Source: an uncultured Gammaproteobacteria bacterium
Lineage (GTDB): Bacteria; Pseudomonadota; Gammaproteobacteria; HK1
Assembly: GCA_958295465.1 (NCBI GenBank)
Contig: OY282353.1
Coordinates: 4,517,001-4,581,000 of the forward strand
Direction: 5' to 3'
DNA length: 64,000 nt
Part shown: positions 25,762 to 34,059 of the stretch, one piece after another
Layout of the letters: each line of letters opens with the position of its first letter
How positions within the stretch are numbered: the first letter of the stretch is position 1
Notes under the pieces: generated by a model
Seen by the model: the letters and a program-made list of their open reading frames with translations, nothing else
What the model was told of the DNA's origin: nothing
Database searches by the model: none
Made by a program: the position numbers and the translations under genes

Positions 25762-26358
25762 TCACCCGGCGGGGATGATTTCTCCGCTGAACTCCGCCGC
25801 TTCGTCCCTGAGCATCTCCCACGTCGCGAGTCCGAAGCTGCGAAAGACGTAGAGCCGGAATTCTTCGTTTTCCGTTTTCACCAACTGGACGTTGAAGGGG
25901 CCGGCCAGGGTCACGGCGCTGTCGCCGGTGCGCATGACCTCGACGTCGATGGGGCAGAGCTTCGCCAGCAGGTCCGCCGCCGCCGTTCCCGACACCTGCA
26001 GGACGGTTCTGGCATGGCTCAGATCGGTGGCGCTCGCCCCGTGGGGCCGGAGCGCCGCCTCGATCCGCCCGATCAGCTCGCCCGGATGGTGCTCGACGCT
26101 CTCGGCGAGCCACTGCCCCGGACCGTTCCACGCGTACCTCACCGCACCGGCATGAAACGCCCGGTTGGGGGCCACGTCGGCGTCCGATACACCGAGCGCC
26201 TCCGCGAGTACGCCGGATTCGGGGGCGCCGTTCACCTGTACCAGCGACCGCGGCCGGCGCTCCGCGAGCGCGACGCCGGGGACATCCTCCGGGCGCGCGC
26301 CGAACCGCCCGATCCGGTAGTGCCCTTCGAGCGCGCTCCGTCTCGCCGGCTCGCTCAT
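25762..26358 (-). CDS. soxG: Sarcosine oxidase, gamma subunit (operon 2)
   Basis: A 198-residue SoxG-like protein: WNGPGQWLAESVEHHPGELI, then DLSHARTVLQVSGTAAADLLAKLCPIDV and a C-terminal RSFGLATWEMLRDEAAEF. The ATG at 26358 follows a very good GGGAGGTG, so it has its own strong translation start. In operon 1 soxG overlaps soxA; here it lies 306 bp beyond soxA. It converges on the nitrile hydratase cluster. Confidence 0.86.
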   Translation of the reverse strand: MSEPARRSALEGHYRIGRFGARPEDVPGVALAERRPRSLVQVNGAPESGVLAEALGVSDADVAPNRAFHAGAVRYAWNGPGQWLAESVEHHPGELIGRIEAALRPHGASATDLSHARTVLQVSGTAAADLLAKLCPIDVEVMRTGDSAVTLAGPFNVQLVKTENEEFRLYVFRSFGLATWEMLRDEAAEFSGEIIPAG

Positions 26359-26664
26359 GTCACCTCCCTCTCGATGAAGTCCGGAGTATTCCCATCCCCG
26401 CCCGGCCGGAAATCGAGCCTTCCGGATTCCCGCTCCCCGTATTCGCGGGCACGAGCCCCGCACGAATAGGAACAGCGACGCTCCGTGCGCTTTCCGTCAT
26501 TCCCGCAACGCTCGCAACCGCGAAGACGAGGGCCCGAGGAATTGCGAACGATTCTTCGGAATTACATTAATAACCCTCTACAACTTATTGATTTATCAAT
26601 ATCGAAATATGACAGATTTCGCATCGGCTTCGTGGTGAGGGGCACGACGATTCACCATCCCCGA
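26359..26664. other. AT-rich gap between soxA and soxG of operon 2
   Basis: The 306 bp hold no credible gene. The part at 26555-26630 is far more AT-rich than anything nearby (TTATTGATTTATCAATATCG), with a TTGATTTATCAA palindrome at 26586-26597. It may be a soxG promoter region, an insertion scar or the start of a transcript boundary. Operon 1 has no such gap. Confidence 0.5.
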
Positions 26665-29600
26665 TCACCCCTTCGGCCGCCGGTTCTCCGGGTCGATGAA
26701 CACGTGATCGGTGATCCGGACCGGGACGAAGCTCGACGTGAGGGGCGACGCGGCGTAGAGCACCCTGCCCTTCCAGTCGGCCGCGTCCTCGATCAGGGCG
26801 AGTGCGATGTGGCGCTCGAGCGAAGGGCTGTAGCAGCTCGACGTCACGTGGCCGAACATCCGCATCGGGCGCGGCGCGGTCGGGTTCCACACCAGATGCC
26901 CCCCGCGCGGGATCGCATCGCCGTTCTCCGAGACGAGCCCCGCGAACGTCTTTCGCTTCCGCCCGCCCACGCGGAACCGTTCGAGCGAGCGGCGGCCGAT
27001 GAAGTCCTCGTCCTTCTCCATCCGATCGAAGCCGAAATCGGCGGGAATGGTTCGCCCGTCCAGCTCGTTCGGGACCACGTGCCCCTTCTCGATGCGCAGC
27101 ACCCCGAGCGCCTCGGTGCCGTAGGGCATGACGTCGAACGGCTCGCCGGCCGCGAGCAGCGCCTCCCACACGTGGACACCGTAATCGGCCGGGCAGTGCA
27201 CCTCGAAGGCCCGCTCCCCGGAGAAGGTCATGCGGATGATGCGCACCGGCGCGCCGGCGACCGTCGCGTCCTTGCAGCCCATGAACGGCAGCGCGGCATC
27301 CGAGACGTCGGCGCCGTCGCAGGCCGCCGCGAGCAGGTCCCGCGATCGAGGCCCGGCCACCGCGGCCCCGGCCCACTGGTCGGTGACCGAGGTCAGGTGC
27401 ACGTCGAGGTCCGGCCAGACGATCTGTGCGTAGCGTTCGAGATGGGCCATCACCACCGCGGCATGGCCGGTGCCGGTGGTGAGGTAGTACTCGTCGTCGC
27501 GGATCCGGGTGACGGTGCCGTCGTCGAGGACGAATCCGTCCTCGCGCAGCATGAACGCGTAGCGGCAGCGCCCGACGCGGAGGTTGCGGATGCGGTTGAT
27601 GTACACGCGGTGGAGGAACTCCCCCGCGTCGCGGCCACGCACCTCGATCTTGCCCAGGGTGGAGACGTCGACGATGCCGGCCGAGCGGCGCACCTGCCGC
27701 GCCTCGCGGTTGATCGCGTCCATCATCGACTCGCCGGGGTGGGGGTAGCACTGCGCGCGCATCCACGGCCCGACGGTGACGAAGGACGCGCCGCGCGCCG
27801 CATGCCAGTCGTGCATCGGCGTGCGCCGGATCGGGGTCTGATCGATGCCGACCTCGCGGCCCGCGACCGCGCCGAGGGCGACCGGCGAGTACGGCGGCCG
27901 AAAGGTCGTGGTCCCGACCGCGGGGATCCCGGCGCCCAGGGTCGCGGCGAGCACCGCGAGCCCGTTCACGTTGCTGGTCCGGCCCTGGTCGGTGCCCATG
28001 CCCAGCGTGGTGTAGCGCTTGAGGTGCTCGACCGAGGTGTACCCTTCCCGCACCGCGAGCTCGATGTCGGCCACCGTCACGTCGTTCTGGAGATCGACGA
28101 AGCGCTTGCCGTGCCGCCAGGACGGCAGCGGCACCGCCCAGAGCGCCCGCACCGGAGCGCAGTCCTCCCACTCCTGGACGGCCGGACAGGGGGGCTCCGC
28201 CTCCGCCTCGAAGCCTGCGGCGCGGGCTGCATCGGCGCCGGCCGCGATCCCGTCGGCAAGGCATTCGGACAAGCGGACGAGCCCGCGCGCGGCGCCCGCC
28301 GAGCGTTCGCGCCCGCCGCGCTCGCGCGGCGCCCCCTCCTCCGGCACGAACGCCGCGCGTTCCTCGTCGAACCGCAGCCGGCCCCGTGATTGCGAGAACA
28401 GGTGGACGGTCGGGCTCCAGCCGCCGGAGACGAAGACGAAATCGCAGGGCATGCGCCGGGAAGCGTCCCCGACCGATGCGCCGTCGGACGACAGCGAACG
28501 CACTTCGACCCCCTCGACGGTCCGGCCGATGGCGCGCATCACCACGCTGCCCGGGATGAGCTCGATCTCGAAGCGTTGCAGGAGGGCGAGCGCATCGCCT
28601 CCCGGCCCGCCCTCACGTGCGTCCACCACCGCGATGACGTCCGTCCCCGCATCCAGCACCGGCTCGATCGCCTCGTAGGCCGAATCGTTGTTGGTGAACA
28701 CCACCGCCCGGCCAGCCAGCCGGACCCCGTACCGGAGCGCGTAGGTCCGCGCGGCGGAGGCGAGCATGACCCCGGGAAGGTCGTTGTCCTCGAACGGCAG
28801 GGGACGCTCGATGGCCCCGGTCGCGAGCACCACCTCCCTGGCCCGGATCCACCACGTCCGCTGCCGCGGGCAGTGCGCGGGCGGCGCCGGAACGTGGTCG
28901 GCGCGCCGCTCCACCGCGACGATCATGTTGTCGTCGTAATACCCGAACGCGGTGGTGCGGCCCAGCACCCGGAGGTTCGGGCACGATGCGAGCTCCTCGC
29001 CGATGCGGGACACGAACCCCATCGGGTCGCCGCCGTCGATCGAGGCGGTGGACGCGAGGAGGCTGTCGCCGAGAGCGGGCGCGTCGTCCGCGATGATGAC
29101 CCGGGCGCCCGAGCGCGCCGCGGTGAGCGCGGCCATCAGCCCGGCCGGCCCGCCTCCCACCACGAGCACGTCGCAGAAGGCGTAGCGGCGATCGTAGTGG
29201 TCGGGGTCGGGCTCGACCGGGGCCCGGCCCAGTCCCGCCGCCTTGCGGATGAAGTGCTCGTAGAACCGCCACCACGAGCCCGGCCACATGAAGGTCTTGT
29301 AGTAGAAGCCGGCCGGAAGCAGCCACGAGGCGACGTTGCCCAGCTCCCCCACGTCGAGCTCGAGCGAGGGCCAGCGGTTCTGGCTGCGGGCCGTGAGCCC
29401 GTCGTAGAGCTCGACCTGCGTCGCCTTGATGTTCGGCTCGGCCCTGGCGCCCTCGCCGATGCGAACGAGCGCATTGGGCTCTTCCCCCCCCGCTGCGAAG
29501 ATGCCGCGCGGGCGGTGGTACTTGAAGCTGCGGCCGGCGAGCCGGACGCCGTTCGCAAGCAGCGCGGAGGCCAGGGTGTCGCCCCGGTACCCCTCGTAGC

Positions 29601-29682
29601 GTACGCCGTCGAAGGTGAACGCGAGCGGCGCGGATCGATCGATACGCCCTCCCCGTTCCGTCCGATGGGTCTGCCGGTTCAT
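26665..29682 (-). CDS. soxA: Sarcosine oxidase, alpha subunit (operon 2)
   Basis: A 1005-residue alpha subunit with the same layout as the copy at 12317-15322: FTFDGVRYEGYRGDTLASAL, then CDVLVVGGGPAGLMAALTAA, and the GcvT-like half with GIVDVSTLGKIEVRGRDAGEF and MTFSGERAFEVHCPA. Compared with copy 1 it carries a short insertion (EEGAPRERGGRERSAGAARG) in the flavoprotein domain. The ATG at 29682 starts the conserved part; a longer frame upstream is not supported. It lies 70 bp after soxD rather than overlapping it. Confidence 0.93.
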   Translation of the reverse strand: MNRQTHRTERGGRIDRSAPLAFTFDGVRYEGYRGDTLASALLANGVRLAGRSFKYHRPRGIFAAGGEEPNALVRIGEGARAEPNIKATQVELYDGLTARSQNRWPSLELDVGELGNVASWLLPAGFYYKTFMWPGSWWRFYEHFIRKAAGLGRAPVEPDPDHYDRRYAFCDVLVVGGGPAGLMAALTAARSGARVIIADDAPALGDSLLASTASIDGGDPMGFVSRIGEELASCPNLRVLGRTTAFGYYDDNMIVAVERRADHVPAPPAHCPRQRTWWIRAREVVLATGAIERPLPFEDNDLPGVMLASAARTYALRYGVRLAGRAVVFTNNDSAYEAIEPVLDAGTDVIAVVDAREGGPGGDALALLQRFEIELIPGSVVMRAIGRTVEGVEVRSLSSDGASVGDASRRMPCDFVFVSGGWSPTVHLFSQSRGRLRFDEERAAFVPEEGAPRERGGRERSAGAARGLVRLSECLADGIAAGADAARAAGFEAEAEPPCPAVQEWEDCAPVRALWAVPLPSWRHGKRFVDLQNDVTVADIELAVREGYTSVEHLKRYTTLGMGTDQGRTSNVNGLAVLAATLGAGIPAVGTTTFRPPYSPVALGAVAGREVGIDQTPIRRTPMHDWHAARGASFVTVGPWMRAQCYPHPGESMMDAINREARQVRRSAGIVDVSTLGKIEVRGRDAGEFLHRVYINRIRNLRVGRCRYAFMLREDGFVLDDGTVTRIRDDEYYLTTGTGHAAVVMAHLERYAQIVWPDLDVHLTSVTDQWAGAAVAGPRSRDLLAAACDGADVSDAALPFMGCKDATVAGAPVRIIRMTFSGERAFEVHCPADYGVHVWEALLAAGEPFDVMPYGTEALGVLRIEKGHVVPNELDGRTIPADFGFDRMEKDEDFIGRRSLERFRVGGRKRKTFAGLVSENGDAIPRGGHLVWNPTAPRPMRMFGHVTSSCYSPSLERHIALALIEDAADWKGRVLYAASPLTSSFVPVRITDHVFIDPENRRPKG

Positions 29683-29752
29683 CGCCGCCCACCCCCGCCG
29701 GAGACCGTCCGGGGACGGAGGGGCGGAATCGATACCGGCCGCGGATGCCGGC

Positions 29753-30037
29753 TCATCGGTGCTCGTCCCCGCCGAGATTGGCCTCGGGCGGCCCGCTCCC
29801 GTGCACGCGGTGGGTCCACGTATCGCGCCTGACCTTGATCCAGCTCCGGCAGCCGGAGGTGTGCTGCCACCATTCGTCATGCGGCCCGCGGGGGTTGTCG
29901 CGCAGGTAGACGTGATCGAGCCACGCTTCGGCGGTCACCGCATCGGGGGCCGCGGGCCGCGCCACCGTCGCATCGCCCCCGTAGGTGAACTCGACGTGGG
30001 CGCGCGGCCCGCACCACGGACACGTGATCAGCATCAT
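29753..30037 (-). CDS. soxD: Sarcosine oxidase, delta subunit (operon 2)
   Basis: A 94-residue SoxD starting MMLITCPWCGPRAHVEFTYGG (zinc-binding CPWCG) and carrying NPRGPHDEWWQHTSGCRSW. The ATG at 30037 follows GAGGGAG. It sits 65 bp after soxB. It is diverged from the copy at 15319 but has the same length and motif order. Confidence 0.91.
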   Translation of the reverse strand: MMLITCPWCGPRAHVEFTYGGDATVARPAAPDAVTAEAWLDHVYLRDNPRGPHDEWWQHTSGCRSWIKVRRDTWTHRVHGSGPPEANLGGDEHR

Positions 30038-30102
30038 GTCGGTCGCTCCCTCTGCATGGATGCGGCGCCGGTCTCCGGCTCGCGCGCCGGTGGGGGATGC
30101 GG

Positions 30103-31356
30103 TCAATGCGCCTGCGGGCTGGCCCCGGCGCCCTTCTCGTCGAGGATCTCGCCTCGGTGGAAGCGGTCGAGCCGGAACGCCGCGTTGAGCGGATGCGGCT
30201 CGTCGTTCGCGATGGTCCAGGCATGGCACCAGCCCGCCCCCGGCGTCGCCTTGAAGCCGCCGTAGCACCAGCCACCGTCGATGTACAGGCCCTCGACGGG
30301 GAGCTTTCCGAGGATCGGGCTGCCGTCCATGGTCATGTCCATCACCCCGCCCCAGGTCCGCATGAGCCTCAGCCGGCTCAGGAAGGGGAAGAGCGAGATC
30401 GCACCCTGGATGACGTGCTCCAGCGCCGGCAGGTTCCCGCGCTGCGCGTAGGAGTTGTAGAAGTCCAGGCTGCCCCCCATCAGGATTTCGCCCTTGTCGG
30501 TCTGGCTGATGTAGACGTGCGCCGCGCCCGAGGTCACCACCGTGTGGATCGCCGGCTTGAGGGGTTCGGTGACCGCCGCCTGGAGCACGTGGGATTCCAT
30601 GGGCAGCCGGATCCCGGCCATCGCCGCGAGACGCGAGCTGTTGCCCGCCACCGCGATCCCGACCTTCTTCGCCCCGATGTAGCCGCGGGTCGTCTCCACC
30701 CCGACCACCCGGGCGCCGTCACGGCGGATGCCGGTCACCTCGCAGTTCTGGATGATGTCCACGCCGCGGGCATCCGCGCCTCGCGCGAACCCCCAGGCCA
30801 CCGCATCGTGCCGCGCGGTCCCTCCGCGACGCTGGACGAGGCCGCCGTTGATCGGGAAACGCGCGTTCGGCGAGCAGTCGAGCAGGGGGATCATCGCCTG
30901 CACCTCGCCGAGTGACAGCCATTCCGCGTCGATGCCGTTCAGTCGCATGGCGTTGCCGCGACGCCGCGACGCGTCGATCTGGGCGTCGGTATGGGTCAGG
31001 TTCACCACCGCGCGCTGGCTGAACATCACGTTGTAGTTGAGGTCGTGCGCGAGCCCCTCCCACAGCTTCAGCGAATGCTCGTAGAAGTGCGCGTTCGGCT
31101 CCAGCAGGTAGTTCGAGCGCACGATGGTGGTGTTGCGCCCGGTGTTTCCACCGCCGAGCCAGCCTTTCTCCAGCACCGCGACGCGGGTGATGCCGTGCAA
31201 TTTTGCGAGGTAGTACGCCGCCGCGAGACCGTGTCCGCCGCCGCCGACGATCACGACGTCGTACTCCGGCTTCGGCTCCGGGCTGCGCCACGCCCGCGGC
31301 CACCGCCGGTGGCGGCTCAGCGCGTTTCTCGCAAGGCTGAATATCGAATACCGCAC
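30103..31356 (-). CDS. soxB: Sarcosine oxidase, beta subunit (operon 2)
   Basis: A 417-residue SoxB that starts with GTG at 31356, giving (M)RYSIFSLARNALSRHRRWP, parallel to copy 1. It has the FAD loop DVVIVGGGGHGLAAAYYLA, GTARHDAVAWGFARGADARG and a terminal GGWCYGGFKATPGAGWCHAW. It catalyses sarcosine oxidation with the other three subunits. It is first in operon 2, with a possible promoter about 30 bases upstream. Confidence 0.93.
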   Translation of the reverse strand: MRYSIFSLARNALSRHRRWPRAWRSPEPKPEYDVVIVGGGGHGLAAAYYLAKLHGITRVAVLEKGWLGGGNTGRNTTIVRSNYLLEPNAHFYEHSLKLWEGLAHDLNYNVMFSQRAVVNLTHTDAQIDASRRRGNAMRLNGIDAEWLSLGEVQAMIPLLDCSPNARFPINGGLVQRRGGTARHDAVAWGFARGADARGVDIIQNCEVTGIRRDGARVVGVETTRGYIGAKKVGIAVAGNSSRLAAMAGIRLPMESHVLQAAVTEPLKPAIHTVVTSGAAHVYISQTDKGEILMGGSLDFYNSYAQRGNLPALEHVIQGAISLFPFLSRLRLMRTWGGVMDMTMDGSPILGKLPVEGLYIDGGWCYGGFKATPGAGWCHAWTIANDEPHPLNAAFRLDRFHRGEILDEKGAGASPQAH

Positions 31357-31386
31357 GCTCGACGTCCCCGGATCCGGGCCGCGCCG

Positions 31387-31392
31387 ACTATA
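31387..31392 (-). promoter_or_regulatory. Possible extended -10 box for soxB operon 2
   Basis: On the minus strand TGTATAGT (an extended -10) lies 31 bases before the soxB GTG. No strong -35 box is seen at standard spacing. Confidence 0.3.
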
Positions 31393-31615
31393 CACGGGAT
31401 CGCCCGGCCCTCATCGTGACTCTCGGGAATCAGGCGCGTCTTCGGACTTCGGTGTGTGCCCCGCCGGTCCGGCGGCTGCGCCCACCGCCATTCGACGTCC
31501 TGCCACGCTCCCGGCGACGGCATTCACCTGGAGACGCGCACCGGGTGGTAGCGCGATTGCACGGATGCCGACGGGAGGGCCAAGTCGTTCCGACCGCCGC
31601 GCGGCCGGAGTTGAA

Positions 31616-31731
31616 GGGAGGCGGCCCGCACCAGCCACACCCCGGCACCCGCACCCGCCGCTACCGCTGCTCCCTTCCGGGCCTGACGGGGTTTACGACT
31701 TGGCGATGCGAGGGGACCGATGCGGACCGCC
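31616..31731 (-). ncRNA. ffs: Signal recognition particle RNA (4.5S type)
   Basis: The minus strand carries GTCAGGCCCGGAAGGGAGCAG, the conserved Ffh-binding domain (E. coli GUCAGGUCCGGAAGGAAGCAG), followed by GCCGGGGTGTGGCTGG. The 5' segment GGCGGTCCGCATC pairs with the 3' segment GGTGCGGGCCGCC, closing the single long hairpin. Ends are set from that stem and are good to a few bases. The RNA guides membrane-protein ribosomes to the translocon with Ffh. Confidence 0.92.
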
Positions 31732-31992
31732 ATCGACCGGATGATGCCCGGCGGCCACCGGCGGACGGCGGCGAGGGTATCACGAGTCCGGCCGCTCCCG
31801 GGCCACCTGGGCCAGGGATGCAATTCGTGTCCTGCTACCATCGTTCCCGGCCGGCGGCGGCCGTTCTGCCCCGGGGTCGCGCTGCGCCTTCCGATCCGTG
31901 CCGGCGGCTCGCCGTGCTCACCGGCCGGATGGTGCCGGTGCACGCGGTCAGGGTCGCCGCGTCGTACTGTGCGGGAATCGGAACGAACTGGA

Positions 31993-32283
31993 ATGGCGCA
32001 GCAATCCGCCCTGGTCATCGGCGTCGGGGTCGCCGGAATCGCCACCGCCTGCTACCTGTCGCTACGGTCGGAGATCGGCGGCTTTGTGGCGGAAGTGGTT
32101 ACAGCCGAGGGCTCATGCCGCGTGGCCGCCGACCTCGCATTCAACGCGGCGGGGCACCTGGCCGCCGCATTGGCCACGGGAGCGGACGTGCCCGACCATG
32201 CCGGTCTGCTCGGCTTGCCCCGTTACGAAGACTCGGACCTACTCGCCCACCTGGAGATCATCGCCCGCCGGAGCATCCTGTAG
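31993..32283 (+). other. Uncertain short ORF with a dinucleotide-fold start, possibly a gene remnant
   Basis: The 96-residue frame begins MAQQSALVIGVGVAGIATAC, which has the beta-strand and GxGxxG loop of FAD/NAD-binding oxidoreductases and then loses any family pattern. It may be the 5' stump of an oxidoreductase of the D-amino-acid dehydrogenase kind, or chance. No convincing ribosome binding site precedes it. It is the only candidate in the 640 bp between the SRP RNA and tRNA-Ser. Confidence 0.3.
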
Positions 32284-32374
32284 CCGGACGCATCGCACCG
32301 AGGGTCGGTCGCCGGCGGGCCGCGGGTTCTTCCATTGCGTCCCCGGAGCATCTCACTTAACCTTCCCGACACCA

Positions 32375-32465
<91 letters not shown>

Positions 32466-32739
32466 AGTATTTCACTCAACCGACTGGAATGACTATATTT
32501 TGATGCTCCCGGCGTAGCGCCCGCCCTCGACGGCCGGCGCCGCGTGCCACACCGGAACCTCGCGAACGTCCACCAGGTCCGCCGGGTGTCGGCTTGGTGT
32601 CAGCGCCGGAAACCGAGCCGTTCGGACCGGCCTCGAAGTCATGGCGAACCTCGAGGCCATCCGCAAGTTACTCGATTCACGTACTCGCCGAAGGGGGCGC
32701 TCGCCTCCCGAAGGCTGGCCGCATCCGGGAGGATCGCAA

Positions 32740-33777
32740 ATGACCGGAAGCACCTGGATCAGGGCGGCGTCTCTCGGCGCCCTCGAGGACAAGGGCCGGC
32801 TGGTGTTTCGCAAGGCGGGACGCCAGATCGCGCTGTTCGACACGCCGGGCGGCGTGCTCGCCTGCAACAACCGTTGCCCCCACGAGGGCTATCCCCTGCG
32901 CGAGGGCAACCTCGACAACCTCGACGACCGGTGCATCCTCACCTGCAACTGGCATAACTGGAAGTTCGACCTGCAAAGCGGCAGGAACCTCTACGGCGGC
33001 GAGGGGCTGCGCACCTACCCGGTCGAGATCCGCGGCGGCGAGGTGTGGATCGACCTCGCGGACCCGCCCTTCGCCGAGCGCCGCGCCGGGATCCTCGCCA
33101 GCCTGCGCGAAGCCGGGGAGGACAACGCCTACGATCGCATGGCGCGCGAGATCGCGCGCCTGCACCGGCTCGGCGCCGATCCCACACCCGCCGACTGGCA
33201 CAAGCTCGGCATCGGGAAGGCGCTCGCGCGCGCCGCCTCCCTGAGCGCGGCGCCGCCGATGCGCCTCTTCCACGCCCTGCTCGGCGCGAACGCCCGCAAC
33301 CTCCTCACCTTCGATGCCGGGCAGCAGCACCGGATCCGCATCGCCATCGACGACAACGTCGGTTGGCTCGACTTCACCCACGGGATCACGTTCGCGAACG
33401 CGGTGCGCGTGCAGTGCGCCAGATTCCCGGAGCTGTGGCCGGCCGCCCTGCTGCAAATGGCCTGCTTCAGCGGACGCAACGCGCCTTACACCGAGAGCGG
33501 GACGGATGTCGGGTCATGGCGGGTCGAGGATGCCGGGGCGTTCATGGAGGAAGCGGTCGAGGGGCTCTTCGACCATGGCATCGACGAGTTCATCGTGTCG
33601 GTGCATCGGCTGAAGACGGTGATGGCGGCGAGGGAGGAGCTGCGCGCGGATCCTCCGGCCGAGGTCGCCGATCTGATCACGGCCGGACTCAACCGATTCC
33701 TGCACGCGCGCCTGAAGCGCAAGCAGGTCCGGCGCAACGTCTACCAGGCGATGAAGTTCGTCGCCCGCGACGGCTGA
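32740..33777 (+). CDS. Rieske [2Fe-2S] protein with uncharacterised C-terminal domain
   Basis: The N-terminal 110 residues form a Rieske domain. CPHEGYPLREG and CNWHNWKFD supply the Cys-X-His and Cys-X2-His ligands, preceded by VLACNNRC. The remaining 235 residues (from about PPFAERRAGILASL) are helical, Leu/Arg-rich, without membrane segments and not recognised. The ATG at 32740 follows GGGAGG. The protein is an electron-transfer or oxygenase-type component by its cofactor. Its neighbour is a dimethylglycine/trimethylamine dehydrogenase-like gene that converges on it, so a shared role in methylamine oxidation is possible but unproven. Confidence 0.75.
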   Translation: MTGSTWIRAASLGALEDKGRLVFRKAGRQIALFDTPGGVLACNNRCPHEGYPLREGNLDNLDDRCILTCNWHNWKFDLQSGRNLYGGEGLRTYPVEIRGGEVWIDLADPPFAERRAGILASLREAGEDNAYDRMAREIARLHRLGADPTPADWHKLGIGKALARAASLSAAPPMRLFHALLGANARNLLTFDAGQQHRIRIAIDDNVGWLDFTHGITFANAVRVQCARFPELWPAALLQMACFSGRNAPYTESGTDVGSWRVEDAGAFMEEAVEGLFDHGIDEFIVSVHRLKTVMAAREELRADPPAEVADLITAGLNRFLHARLKRKQVRRNVYQAMKFVARDG

Positions 33778-34059
33778 GCCGGATCGCCGTCGCGACAACG
33801 CTCATCGCCGGGCCGGCGTTTCCGATGGCGTCGCCCGCGCCTCGGACCTGTCCGCCGCCCCGAGCCATGACGTTCCGGGCGAGGCATGAACGCGCCTCTA
33901 CCCAAGCCGTTCGTCAAATAGGCGGAGGGCCGGGAAGCGGCAGGCGTGCCACCGGCCCCGCGTCAGGGCCGGGGCCGGAAGGCGGCGGTCCGGATCGGCC
34001 TCTCCCGGTATTCAGCGGTGCCCGCGCGGCAGCGGGTCCGGGCGGGAACGCGGGCCGGA

